Shown: positions 34,475 to 43,479 of the stretch, one piece after another | Position numbering within the stretch: position 1 is the first letter of the stretch | Layout of the letters: every line of letters starts with the position of its first letter | Made by a program: the position numbers and the translations under genes | Notes under the pieces: generated by a model | Database searches by the model: none | What the model was told of the DNA's origin: nothing | What the model saw: only the letters and a program-made list of their open reading frames with translations | Assembly: GCA_964250755.1 (NCBI GenBank) | Contig: CAXUHB010000021.1 | Span: forward strand, 1-64,000 | DNA from: DASWOJ01 sp964250755 | Lineage (GTDB): Bacteria > Pseudomonadota > Alphaproteobacteria > Acetobacterales > Acetobacteraceae | Direction: 5' to 3' | DNA length: 64,000 bases

Positions 34475-35197
34475 ATGACCGCACGCATCCCACCCCTGAT
34501 CGGCGTCACCCTGGATGCCGAGCCGCCCGGCGGCTACTCGAAGTATCCCTGGTACGCACTCCGCGCCAACTACGCCACCGCCATCGCCGAGCACGGCGGC
34601 CTCCCCATGGCCCTCCCGCACGACCCCGCCCTCGCCCCCGCCTACCTTGACCGCATGGACGCCCTTGTCCTCACCGGCGGCGCCTTCGACGTGGACCCCG
34701 CCCTCTACGGGGACGGCGGCCGCCACGCCACCGTCACCCTCAAGGAGGACCGCACCGCCGCCGAACTCGCCCTCGTCCGCGGCGCACTCGCCCGCGACAT
34801 GCCCGTCCTCGGCATCTGCGGCGGCGAGCAGCTCCTCGTCATCGCCCTCGGCGGCACCCTCCTGCAGCACATCCCCGACAGCATCCCCGATGCGCTCGAA
34901 CACGAGCAGCCCAACCCCCGCCACCAGCCCGGCCACCCCGTCGCCATCACGCCGGGCACCCTGCTGCACCGCATCACCGGCCAGGACACGATGCAGGTCA
35001 ACAGCGCCCACCACCAGGCCATCCGCACCGCCGGCCGCTTCGCCAAGGTCAACGCCGTCGCCCCCGACGGCGTGATCGAAGGCATCGAGGACCCCCGCTA
35101 CGCCTTCTGCCTCGGTGTCCAATGGCACCCCGAGTTCCTCATAGACCCCGGCGACCGCCTGATCTTCAAAGCCCTCATCGAAGCCGCCGGCGGATGA
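34475..35197 (+). CDS. PuuD-like gamma-glutamyl amide hydrolase
   Basis: A class I glutamine amidotransferase-like hydrolase of 240 residues, of the type that cleaves gamma-glutamyl-GABA. The nucleophile is C115 in VLGICGGEQL, and the other catalytic residues are H218 and E220 in GVQWHPEF. The protein starts with IPPLIGVTLDAEPPGGYSKY, and the strand VLTGGAFDVDPALYG at about 65-79 is characteristic. Its stop overlaps the next start as ATGA, coupling it to the pseudouridine synthase, though no functional link is known. Confidence 0.87.
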   Translation: MTARIPPLIGVTLDAEPPGGYSKYPWYALRANYATAIAEHGGLPMALPHDPALAPAYLDRMDALVLTGGAFDVDPALYGDGGRHATVTLKEDRTAAELALVRGALARDMPVLGICGGEQLLVIALGGTLLQHIPDSIPDALEHEQPNPRHQPGHPVAITPGTLLHRITGQDTMQVNSAHHQAIRTAGRFAKVNAVAPDGVIEGIEDPRYAFCLGVQWHPEFLIDPGDRLIFKALIEAAGG

Positions 35198-36474
35198 CCC
35201 GCCCCCCCCGGCCTCTCGCGCCACCCCTGCTCCCCCAAGGTCCCATCAGCTTCAACGCCCCCCTCCGCCGCGCCACCTCGGCAGCCCCGCGCCCGGCAGC
35301 AGCGGGTGCTCAGGATCACCCCCCGGCCCAGGCCGCCGCCGCATTGCAACCATCGCCGGCCGAGGAGCCAAGCCCCCCAGCGGCCCCCGCCGCCGCCCTC
35401 GCAGCCCCGCCGGAGGCTGCGGGAGGCACGGAGACGGACCCCGCCCAACCCGTCGCCGACCAGGCAGCGCCGGAGGGGCCAGCGCTGGAAAGGGCAGGGG
35501 CCGGCCCGCAAGCCCGCGCAGGCGCCGCGGCGGCCCCGCGCACGTCAACGGACGCCGCCGGGTCGGATCACCCCCCGGCCGCCCCGCACGGCGCGGTTGG
35601 ACAGGAGGAAGTCGGCCGCCCCCCCGCCAAGCCGAAGCCGCGCGAACCCATCCAAGCGCCGGATGCCCCCTTGACTGACGCTCCCTCGACCGACGCTCCC
35701 TCGACCGCCGGCCCCGCCGCCGAAGCCCGCGGCGAGCGCATCGCCAAGTGGCTCGCCCGCGCCGGCGTCGCCAGCCGCCGCGACGCCGAGAAGCTGATCG
35801 AGGGCGGCGTCATCCAGCTCAACGGCCGCCCCGTCACTCACCCCGCCACCTTCGTCACCCGGGACGACATCGTCCAGGTCCGCGGCAAGGCCGTGGACAC
35901 CCCGGACCGCACCCGCCTCTGGCGCTACCACAAGCCCGAGGGCCTGGTGACCACCCACAAGGACCCCCAGGACCGCCCCACCGTCTTCCAGAAGCTCCCC
36001 GACACCCTCCCCCGCGTCGTCAGCGTCGGCCGCCTGGACCTCAACAGCGAGGGCCTGCTCCTCCTCACCAACGACGGCGCCCTGGCCCGGCGCCTGGAGC
36101 TTCCCGCCAATGGCTGGATCCGCCGCTACCGCGTCCGCGTCTATGGCAACGTGGACCCCCGCACCCTCGCGGCCCTGGCCAACGGCGTGACCGTGGAGGG
36201 CGTCCGCTACGGCCCTATAGAAGCCGCCCTGGAGGTGCGCACCACCGCCAACTCCTGGCTCAGCGTCGCCCTCAAGGAAGGCCGCAACCGCGAGATACGC
36301 AAGGTCATGACTCACCTCAACCTGCAGGTGACCCGCCTGATCCGCGTCGCCTACGGCCCCTTCCAGCTCGGCAACCTCGACCGCGGCGCGGTGGACGAGA
36401 TCACCGGCAAGGTCCTCCGCGAACAACTCTCCGGCCTCCCATCCCCCTCCTCCTCTGGGAGGAAGGCAGGATGA
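35194..36474 (+). CDS. RluB/RsuA-family 23S/16S rRNA pseudouridine synthase
   Basis: A 426-residue enzyme converting uridine in rRNA to pseudouridine. An S4 RNA-binding domain starts at residue 180 (GERIAKWLARAGVASRRDAE) and the catalytic motif GRLDLNSEGLLLLTNDG has D282. RluB-like features such as RRYRVRVYGNVDP and NREIRKVMTHLNLQVTRLIR follow. The first 178 residues are a Pro/Ala-rich low-complexity extension that includes an in-frame 15-bp tandem duplication (DAPST repeated). The last residues (SPSSSGRKAG) come from repeat-like DNA. The start is fixed by ATGA overlap with the previous gene. Specificity for 23S U2605 is inferred. Confidence 0.85.
   Translation: MTRPPRPLAPPLLPQGPISFNAPLRRATSAAPRPAAAGAQDHPPAQAAAALQPSPAEEPSPPAAPAAALAAPPEAAGGTETDPAQPVADQAAPEGPALERAGAGPQARAGAAAAPRTSTDAAGSDHPPAAPHGAVGQEEVGRPPAKPKPREPIQAPDAPLTDAPSTDAPSTAGPAAEARGERIAKWLARAGVASRRDAEKLIEGGVIQLNGRPVTHPATFVTRDDIVQVRGKAVDTPDRTRLWRYHKPEGLVTTHKDPQDRPTVFQKLPDTLPRVVSVGRLDLNSEGLLLLTNDGALARRLELPANGWIRRYRVRVYGNVDPRTLAALANGVTVEGVRYGPIEAALEVRTTANSWLSVALKEGRNREIRKVMTHLNLQVTRLIRVAYGPFQLGNLDRGAVDEITGKVLREQLSGLPSPSSSGRKAG
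35677..35706 (+). repeat. 15-bp in-frame tandem duplication
   Basis: Two adjacent copies of GACGCTCCCTCGACC in the low-complexity N-terminal part of the pseudouridine synthase gene, giving a repeated DAPST pentapeptide. Confidence 0.95.
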
Positions 36475-36560
36475 TGCCGCGCCCCATCGGAGGGATGACG
36501 GTCTGAACATGACGAGGGAACAGGCGTGAATACCACTGCCCAGGCCTCCGGCGGCACAGG

Positions 36561-37271
36561 ATGACCCCCATCCTCTCCGCCACCGGGCTGCACACCTATT
36601 ACGGGGCCAGCCACATCCTGCGCGGGGTGGACCTGCAGGTCATGCCCGGCCAGGCCATCGGCCTGATGGGCCGCAACGGCATGGGCAAGACCACCCTCAT
36701 CCGCACCCTGCTCGGCCTGGTGCCGCTGCGCGCCGGGCAGGTGGCGGTGGATGGACGGGACGTGGCCGGCCAGCCCGCGCACCAGCGCGCCCGGCACGGC
36801 ATCGCCGTCGTGCCGGAGGGCCGCGGCGTCTTCGCCTCCCTGTCGGTGCGCGAGAACCTGCTCCTCGCCGCCCGTCCCGGCGCCGACGGTGCCACCCGCT
36901 GGCCGCTGGACCGCGTGCTGGACGCCTTCCCCCGCCTGGCCCAGCGCATCGGCCACCGCGGCGGCCAGCTCTCCGGCGGGGAGCAGCAGATGGTCGCCAT
37001 CGGCCGTGCTCTGATGACCAGCCCGCGCCTGCTCATCCTTGACGAGGCGACGGAGGGGCTGGCCCCCCTGATCCGCGACGAGATCTGGCGCACCATCGCC
37101 CTGATCCGCACGGACGGGATCGCAACCCTGGTCGTGGACCGCACCGTCGCCGCAGTGCTGAGCCTGGTGGACCGGGCGACGGTGCTGGTGAAGGGCCAGG
37201 TCGCCTACGACGGCGACCCGGCGGCGCTCGCCGGAGACCGGGAGATGCTGGGGCGGTTCCTGGGAGTCTGA
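36561..37271 (+). CDS. livF: LivF-like ABC ATPase (branched-chain amino acid type), orphan
   Basis: An ATP-binding protein of 236 residues, the LivF kind that powers branched-chain amino acid or related uptake. The Walker A is GRNGMGKTT (37-45), the signature LSGGEQQMVAIGRALM and Walker B LLILDEATEGLAP. The usual VEQN after Walker B is VDRT here, an unusual change next to the switch region. No LivG, permease or binding-protein gene is in the window, so the partner genes must be elsewhere. Its gap to the upstream gene is 86 bases and to valS 52, so it may be read from its own promoter. Confidence 0.85.
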   Translation: MTPILSATGLHTYYGASHILRGVDLQVMPGQAIGLMGRNGMGKTTLIRTLLGLVPLRAGQVAVDGRDVAGQPAHQRARHGIAVVPEGRGVFASLSVRENLLLAARPGADGATRWPLDRVLDAFPRLAQRIGHRGGQLSGGEQQMVAIGRALMTSPRLLILDEATEGLAPLIRDEIWRTIALIRTDGIATLVVDRTVAAVLSLVDRATVLVKGQVAYDGDPAALAGDREMLGRFLGV

Positions 37272-37323
37272 CCCTCCTGCGCGGCGGCTTCACCCCGGCC
37301 CCGGCCCGGTCTAGAACCCCCCG

Positions 37324-40023
37324 ATGCTGTCCAAGACCTTCGTGCCCGCAGACATCGAACCCGGTCTCTATGCCGGATGGGAAGCCGCAGGCGCGTTCCG
37401 GGCCGACCCGGCATCCCCCGCCGCGCCCTACACGATCATGATCCCGCCGCCCAACGTCACCGGCAGCCTGCACATGGGCCATGCCCTGACCATGACGCTG
37501 CAGGACACCCTGGTCCGCTGGCGCCGGATGCAGGGCCGGGACGCCCTGTGGCAGCCCGGCACCGACCACGCCGGCATCGCCACCCAGATGGTCGTCGAGC
37601 GCCTGCTGGCCAAGCAAACCAACCAATCCCGCCAGGAGATCGGACGCGACGCCTTCACCGCCCGCATCTGGGACTGGAAGGCGGAATCCGGCGGGACCAT
37701 CACCGGCCAGCTCCGCCGCCTCGGCGCATCGCTCGACTGGGACCGCGAGCGCTTCACGATGGACGAAGGCCTGTCGGACGCCGTGCGGGAGGTGTTCGTC
37801 ACCCTCTACAAGCAGGGCCTGATCTACCGCGACCGCCGCCTGGTGAACTGGGACCCTCAGTTCCAGTCCGCCATCTCCGACCTGGAGGTGGAATCCAAGG
37901 AGGTCCGCAGCAGCCTCTGGCACATACGCTATGACATAGAGGGCCAGCTGGGCCGCAGCATCACCGTCGCCACCACTCGCCCGGAGACGATGCTGGGCGA
38001 CACCGCCGTGGCCGTGCATCCCGACGACGCCCGCTACCGGGACCTGGTCGGCCAGCATGCCATCGTGCCGCTGACGGGCCGCCGCATCCCTGTCGTGGCG
38101 GACGCCTACTCGGACCCCGAGAAGGGCACCGGCGCCGTCAAGATCACCCCGGCGCACGACTTCAACGACTTCGAGGTGGGCCGGCGCCACGACCTGCCGA
38201 TGCCGTCCGTGCTGGATAAGCTGGGCCGGGTGACGACGACGGAGCTGGACTTGCCGGAGGGCGCCGACTTCGTGCGCGAGCTGGAGGGCCAGGACCGCTT
38301 CGCCGCCCGCAAGGCCATCGTCGCCGAGCTGGAGCGGCTGGAGGTGCTGGACCGCACCGAGCCGCACGTGAACCAGGTCCCGCACGGGGACCGCTCCGGC
38401 GTGCCCATCGAACCCCTGCTGACGACGCAGTGGTACTGCAACGCCGCCGAGCTGGCCAAGCCAGCCATCGCCGCGGTCGAGAGCGGGGCCACCGTGTTCG
38501 TGCCCCGCCAGTGGGAGAACACCTTCTTCGCCTGGATGCGCGACATCCAGCCCTGGTGCATCAGCCGCCAACTGTGGTGGGGCCACCGCATCCCCGCCTG
38601 GTTCGGCCCGGACGGCGCCGTGTTCGTGGAGCGCACCGAGGCCGAGGCCCAAGCTGCTGCCCGCGCCCACTACGGCCGCGACGAGCCGCTGACCCGGGAC
38701 GAGGACGTGCTGGACACCTGGTTCAGCTCGGCCCTGTGGCCGTTCTCGACCCTGGGCTGGCCGCAGCACACGCCGGACCTCGCCCGCTACTACCCCGGCG
38801 ACGTGCTGGTGACGGGGTTCGACATCATCTTCTTCTGGGTCGCCCGCATGATGATGATGGGCCACCACTTCATGCGGGATGTGCCGTTCCGCACGGTTTA
38901 CATCCACGGCCTAGTGCGGGACGAGCGCGGGCAGAAGATGTCGAAATCCAAGGGCAACGTCATTGACCCGCTGGACCTGATCGCGGCCTATGGCACCGAC
39001 GCCCTGCGCTTCACCGTCTGCGCCCTGGCCGGGCCGGGGCGGGACATCAAGCTGGGCGCGGCAGCGGTCGAGACCCGGCGCAGCTTCGTCACCAAGCTGT
39101 GGAACGCCGCGCGCTTCTGCGAAATGAACGGGGTGGCCCCTGTCCCCGGCTTCGACCCTGCCGCGGCCCGCCTGCCCCTCACGCGCTGGCTGCTGGACGC
39201 CTGCAACGCCGCGGTGGCGGAGGCGACGGCGGCGCTGGAGGCCTACCGCTTCGACGACTACGCCGGCGCCGCTTACCGCTTCACCTGGCACACCTTCTGC
39301 GACTGGTTCCTGGAGTTCGCCAAGCCCGTCCTGAACGGACCCGCCAATGCCGACGCTGCCGAAGTCCGCGCCGCGGCGGCGCACGTCCTGGGCGTGATCC
39401 TCCGCCTGCTGCACCCCGCCATGCCCTTCGTGACCGAGCATCTATGGGACGAGCTGGGCTACGGCGCCCCGTGCAGCCTGATCCGTGCGCCCTGGCCGGG
39501 CGCATCCCCCGTGCAGGACGCCCCGGCGGCCCGGGCGGAGCTGGACTGGCTGGTCCGCCTGGTCAGCAACGTCCGCACCGTGCGGTCCGAGATGGACATA
39601 GCCCCCAGCAAGCTCTCCCCCATCCTTCTGCGCGACGCCAGCGCCGCCACCCTGGCCAACGCCGCCGCCTGGACCAGCAGCATCCAGCGCATGGCCCGCG
39701 CCTCGGACATCCGCGCCCTGGACGGCCCGATGCCGCCCGACAGCGCGCAGATCGTGGTGGACGAGGCGACGGTGATCCTGCCGCTGGCCGGCATCATAGA
39801 CTTGGCCGCCGAACGGACGCGGCTGGACAAGGAGCGTCAGAAGTCCCTGGCGGAAGCAGACAAGGTCATCCGCAAGCTGGACAACGCCGACTTCGTAAGC
39901 CGCGCCAAGCCGGAGGTCGTGGAGGAGAACCGTGAGCGCCTGGCGGCGCACCAGGCCGAGGCGGCGCGCTTGGCGGCGGCGCTGGCCCGCATTACACCCA
40001 TGAGGGAGTTCTCCAACCCGTAG
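37324..40023 (+). CDS. valS: Valine-tRNA ligase
   Basis: Class I aminoacyl-tRNA synthetase of 899 residues charging tRNA-Val and editing threonine. The HIGH-type motif is in PPPNVTGSLHMGH (H50, H53) and KMSKS is at 538-542. The connective editing domain (SITVATTRPETMLGDTAVAV) and the anticodon-binding helices follow, and the C-terminal coiled coil (LAAERTRLDKERQKSLAEAD) is complete. The stop codon TAG is also the first triplet of a large inverted repeat at 40020-40105. Confidence 0.97.
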   Translation: MLSKTFVPADIEPGLYAGWEAAGAFRADPASPAAPYTIMIPPPNVTGSLHMGHALTMTLQDTLVRWRRMQGRDALWQPGTDHAGIATQMVVERLLAKQTNQSRQEIGRDAFTARIWDWKAESGGTITGQLRRLGASLDWDRERFTMDEGLSDAVREVFVTLYKQGLIYRDRRLVNWDPQFQSAISDLEVESKEVRSSLWHIRYDIEGQLGRSITVATTRPETMLGDTAVAVHPDDARYRDLVGQHAIVPLTGRRIPVVADAYSDPEKGTGAVKITPAHDFNDFEVGRRHDLPMPSVLDKLGRVTTTELDLPEGADFVRELEGQDRFAARKAIVAELERLEVLDRTEPHVNQVPHGDRSGVPIEPLLTTQWYCNAAELAKPAIAAVESGATVFVPRQWENTFFAWMRDIQPWCISRQLWWGHRIPAWFGPDGAVFVERTEAEAQAAARAHYGRDEPLTRDEDVLDTWFSSALWPFSTLGWPQHTPDLARYYPGDVLVTGFDIIFFWVARMMMMGHHFMRDVPFRTVYIHGLVRDERGQKMSKSKGNVIDPLDLIAAYGTDALRFTVCALAGPGRDIKLGAAAVETRRSFVTKLWNAARFCEMNGVAPVPGFDPAAARLPLTRWLLDACNAAVAEATAALEAYRFDDYAGAAYRFTWHTFCDWFLEFAKPVLNGPANADAAEVRAAAAHVLGVILRLLHPAMPFVTEHLWDELGYGAPCSLIRAPWPGASPVQDAPAARAELDWLVRLVSNVRTVRSEMDIAPSKLSPILLRDASAATLANAAAWTSSIQRMARASDIRALDGPMPPDSAQIVVDEATVILPLAGIIDLAAERTRLDKERQKSLAEADKVIRKLDNADFVSRAKPEVVEENRERLAAHQAEAARLAAALARITPMREFSNP

Positions 40024-40105
40024 GGCGGAAAAGCGAAGCGCCTTCCCCCCTCTGCGGGCGCTGCCCTGGCCCAAGGCGGAAGACGCTGACGCTTTTCCGC
40101 CCTAC
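40020..40105. repeat. Inverted repeat overlapping the valS stop codon
   Basis: Outer arms GTAGGGCGGAAAAGCG and CGCTTTTCCGCCCTAC are perfect complements, with a partly paired interior (GAAGCGCCTT against AAGGCGGAAGACGC). The valS stop TAG is bases 2-4 of the left arm. Such long GGCGGAAAAGCG palindromes are a common dispersed type. It could also act as a transcript-end hairpin before ilvD. Confidence 0.85.
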
Positions 40106-40148
40106 ACGATCAAGCCGGACCGGTTGCGGTCCCAACCAAGGAAACACC

Positions 40149-41873
40149 ATGCTCAAGAAGCGCTGGGACAAGAGCAACATGCCGTCCCGCCACGTCACCA
40201 TCGGCCCGGACCGCGCCCCGCACCGTTCGTACTACTACGCGATGGGCCTCACGGAAGACGAGATCAACCAGCCCTTCATCGGCGTCGCCACCTGCTGGAA
40301 CGAGGCCGCGCCCTGCAACATCGCCCTCAACCGCCAGGCGCAGTCCGTCAAGCGCGGCGTGTCCGAGGCCGGGGGCACCCCGCGGGAGTTCACCACCATC
40401 TCCGTCACCGACGGCATCGCGATGGGCCACCAGGGCATGAAGTCCTCCCTCGTGTCGCGCGACGTGATCGCCGACAGCGTGGAGCTGACCATGCGCGGCC
40501 ATTGCTACGACGCGCTGGTCGGCCTCGCCGGCTGCGACAAGTCCCTGCCCGGCATGATGATGGCCATGCTGCGCCTCAACGTCCCCAGCGTGTTCATGTA
40601 CGGCGGCAGCATCCTGCCCGGGCGCTTCCAGGGCCGCGACGTGACGGTGGTGGACGTGTTTGAGGCCGTGGGCAAGCACGCCGCCGGCAACATGCCCGAC
40701 GCCGAGCTGCACGAGTTGGAGATGGTGGCCTGCCCCTCCGCCGGGGCCTGCGGCGGCCAGTTCACCGCCAACACGATGGCCACCGTCAGCGAGGCCATCG
40801 GCCTGGCCCTCCCTGGCTCCGCCGGATCGCCCGCACCCTATGAGGACCGGGACCGCTGGGCCGTGGAGAGCGGGCGGGCGGTGATGGCCCTGATCGAGAG
40901 CGGCCTGCGCCCGCGCGACATCGTGACGATGGAGGCGCTGGAGAACGCGGCGGTGGTGGTGGGTGCCACCGGCGGCAGCACCAACGCCGGCCTGCACCTG
41001 CCGGCCCTGGCGCACGAGGCCGGGCTTCGCTTCACGATGGACGACGTGGTGCGGATCATGAAGCGCACGCCGTACATCGCCGACCTCAAGCCCGGCGGGA
41101 AGTACGTCGCGCTGGACGTCCACCGCGTCGGCGGCATCCCCGTCATCCTCAAGGCGCTGCTGGACGGCGGCCTGCTGCACGGGGACTGCATCACGGTGTC
41201 GGGCCGGACGATGGCCGAGAACCTCAAGGACGTGGTGTTCCCGACCGACCAGGACGTGATCTACCCCGTCAGCCGCCCCATCACCCCGACCGGCGGCGTC
41301 GTGGGCCTGAAGGGTAACCTTGCGCCCGAGGGGGCCATCGTGAAGGTCGCCGGCATGAGCATGTTGCAGTTCGAGGGCACGGCGGTGTGCTTCGACAGCG
41401 AGGAGGAGGCGTTCCGCGCCGTCAACGACCGCGCCTACAAGAAGGGCGACGTGATCGTCATCCGCTACGAAGGCCCGCGCGGCGGCCCGGGAATGCGGGA
41501 GATGCTGTCCACCACCAGCGCCATCTACGGCCAGGGCATGGGCGGCGACGTGGCGCTCATCACCGATGGCCGCTTCAGCGGCGCCACGCGCGGCTTCTGC
41601 GTGGGCCACGTGGGGCCGGAGGCCGCGGTCGGCGGCCCCATCGCCCTGCTCCGCAACGGCGACCGCATCCGCATGGACGCGGTGGCCGGCACCATCGAGG
41701 TGCTGGTGTCCGACGCCGAGTTGGCGGAGCGCCGGGCCGCCTGGACCCCGCGCGGGACCGACTACAACAGCGGCGCCATCTGGAAGTACGCGCAAACGGT
41801 GGGGCCGGCCTACCTGGGCGCCGTGACCAATCCCGGCGGCGCGGCGGAGACGCATTGCTACGCAGATATATAA
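40149..41873 (+). CDS. ilvD: Dihydroxy-acid dehydratase
   Basis: The [Fe-S] enzyme of isoleucine/valine synthesis, converting dihydroxy acids to keto acids. The protein has 574 residues with the cysteine motifs TCWNEAAPCN, AGCDKSLPGMMMA and SAGACGGQFTANTM, and C-terminal GRFSGATRGFCVGHVGPEAA. An AAGGAAAC ribosome site precedes the ATG. It lies between a long hairpin and a polytopic membrane protein gene and is read with neither other ilv gene nearby. Confidence 0.97.
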   Translation: MLKKRWDKSNMPSRHVTIGPDRAPHRSYYYAMGLTEDEINQPFIGVATCWNEAAPCNIALNRQAQSVKRGVSEAGGTPREFTTISVTDGIAMGHQGMKSSLVSRDVIADSVELTMRGHCYDALVGLAGCDKSLPGMMMAMLRLNVPSVFMYGGSILPGRFQGRDVTVVDVFEAVGKHAAGNMPDAELHELEMVACPSAGACGGQFTANTMATVSEAIGLALPGSAGSPAPYEDRDRWAVESGRAVMALIESGLRPRDIVTMEALENAAVVVGATGGSTNAGLHLPALAHEAGLRFTMDDVVRIMKRTPYIADLKPGGKYVALDVHRVGGIPVILKALLDGGLLHGDCITVSGRTMAENLKDVVFPTDQDVIYPVSRPITPTGGVVGLKGNLAPEGAIVKVAGMSMLQFEGTAVCFDSEEEAFRAVNDRAYKKGDVIVIRYEGPRGGPGMREMLSTTSAIYGQGMGGDVALITDGRFSGATRGFCVGHVGPEAAVGGPIALLRNGDRIRMDAVAGTIEVLVSDAELAERRAAWTPRGTDYNSGAIWKYAQTVGPAYLGAVTNPGGAAETHCYADI

Positions 41874-41888
41874 CGCAGACATCCAACT

Positions 41889-43247
41889 ATGTCAGGGCAT
41901 GCGGGCCAGACAGGTGGCGGAAGCGTTGTCGGACGCCTGGCAACGGCAGTGCGCGCATTCGGTCGAACAGGGGTAGCGGAGCCGCCGCTTGCCTCCGGCC
42001 AGGGCTGGACGGGGCACCCCTTGGTCCTCCTAGCACTTGGGCTTCTATTTGCGCTCACTCTCACGGCACGTAACCCGCAGGTTCTGCTGCATCCCGAGTT
42101 CTGGGCCGAGGACGGGTGGGTTTGGTTTCCGGAGGCTTATAGCTACGGGCTAGGTAGCTTCGCCCGCCCAATTGCCGGCTATTTGCAAACGGCGCCACGC
42201 CTAGTGGGTTTGCTGGCCCAGGCGGCGCCAATAGCTTGGGCGCCAACGATCTTCGCTGCGTTCGCATTGTTGTTTCAGGTGCTGCCGCCGTTATTCCTCG
42301 TGTCATCGCGTATGTCTGCGGCATGGCCGAACGCGCGGGGACGGCTGATGTTTGCGGTTGTCTGGCTCGCACTTCCAAACGTCAGGGAAGTCTACATTAA
42401 TATTACGAATTCACAATGGCATCTTGGGGTGCTGGCGTTCCTTGTGCTGCTGAGCCGGGCACCCGCTTCCCGGGCGGGCCGAGCCTTCGACGCGGTTGCG
42501 CTCGCGTTCTCCGGCGTCAGTGGCCCGTTTTGCATGGTGCTTACTCCGATGTCGGTCTGGCTTGCGGCTGTGCAGCGGACCCGGTCCACCATAGTGCGCG
42601 CAGCAATCCTATGTGCCGCCGCCGCGGTGCAGGCTGCCGTCGTCTTCGCAACGGTGTTCGAGCGTGGCGCAGCCCTGCTGGGCGCCGGGCCGCGCATGCT
42701 GGCGCGGATCGTGGCCCAGCAGGTCATGGTCGGCGCGCTGCTAGGACAATATTCGATGCAGTGGGTCGTGGCGTCCAGGCTTTGGCAGTCAAACGTGCTT
42801 CCGCTCGGGCTGGCGACAATAGGCGCGGTCCTGACTGGGGTGGCGCTTTGGCATGGACGGCAGCCACTGCGGTTGGCGGTCCTGGCGGCTGGCCTTCTGT
42901 TCGCTGCCGCTCTGGCCCGTCCGCTGATCACCGAAACCGGGGCGCAATGGCCACTCATGCAAATCCCCGGTGCCGGCCAGCGATACTACTACTACCCGAT
43001 GCTGGCCTTTCTTGCGGTCCTGTTTACCCTGGCGGGCAGCCGCAGCCGCTGGCAGCAGCTTCCAGGACTGGGCTTGCTGCTGCTGATGACCGCCGGCGTC
43101 TGGGCCGACTGGAAGTTGATCCCGCGCCAGCCGACCGGCTTTGCAGAACAGGCCTATGCGTTCGAACAGGCGGCGCCGGGGACAATCTGGACTTATCCGT
43201 TCAACCCGGCCTTCGACCGACAGCCGATGCGACTGGTCAAACGGTAG
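41889..43247 (+). CDS. Polytopic membrane protein, GT-C-like, unknown function
   Basis: A 452-residue inner-membrane protein with about ten hydrophobic helices and a short soluble N-terminus. The recognised conserved pieces are HPEFWAEDGWVWFPEAYSYG (residues 68-87) and EVYINITNSQWHLGVLAFL near 165-183, features of a large uncharacterised family found beside polysaccharide genes whose topology resembles GT-C glycosyltransferases. Acidic residues in the first loop (E, D) fit a lipid-sugar donor site, but no reaction is known. It starts 16 bases after ilvD, and codon use is somewhat less GC-biased than its neighbours. Confidence 0.75.
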   Translation: MSGHAGQTGGGSVVGRLATAVRAFGRTGVAEPPLASGQGWTGHPLVLLALGLLFALTLTARNPQVLLHPEFWAEDGWVWFPEAYSYGLGSFARPIAGYLQTAPRLVGLLAQAAPIAWAPTIFAAFALLFQVLPPLFLVSSRMSAAWPNARGRLMFAVVWLALPNVREVYINITNSQWHLGVLAFLVLLSRAPASRAGRAFDAVALAFSGVSGPFCMVLTPMSVWLAAVQRTRSTIVRAAILCAAAAVQAAVVFATVFERGAALLGAGPRMLARIVAQQVMVGALLGQYSMQWVVASRLWQSNVLPLGLATIGAVLTGVALWHGRQPLRLAVLAAGLLFAAALARPLITETGAQWPLMQIPGAGQRYYYYPMLAFLAVLFTLAGSRSRWQQLPGLGLLLLMTAGVWADWKLIPRQPTGFAEQAYAFEQAAPGTIWTYPFNPAFDRQPMRLVKR

Positions 43248-43479
43248 CGGCGCCAATAACGGCGCCGGGTCTTGTTTGCGCAACACGCCGGCACGCAAGA
43301 CCTGAACACCGTTTGGCAAACCGCAACATGGGCAGGCCCATGCTGCAGGCAATAGAATGTGGGCAGATCACCTGCCCTGCCATAACCAGTGCGGGAGACG
43401 GCCCGCCACTCACATCCATAAGCCGGTGCCTGGCCTGCCGCTTGCACACACTGCGGTCAATGCCAGCAAAGGCCCCGCC

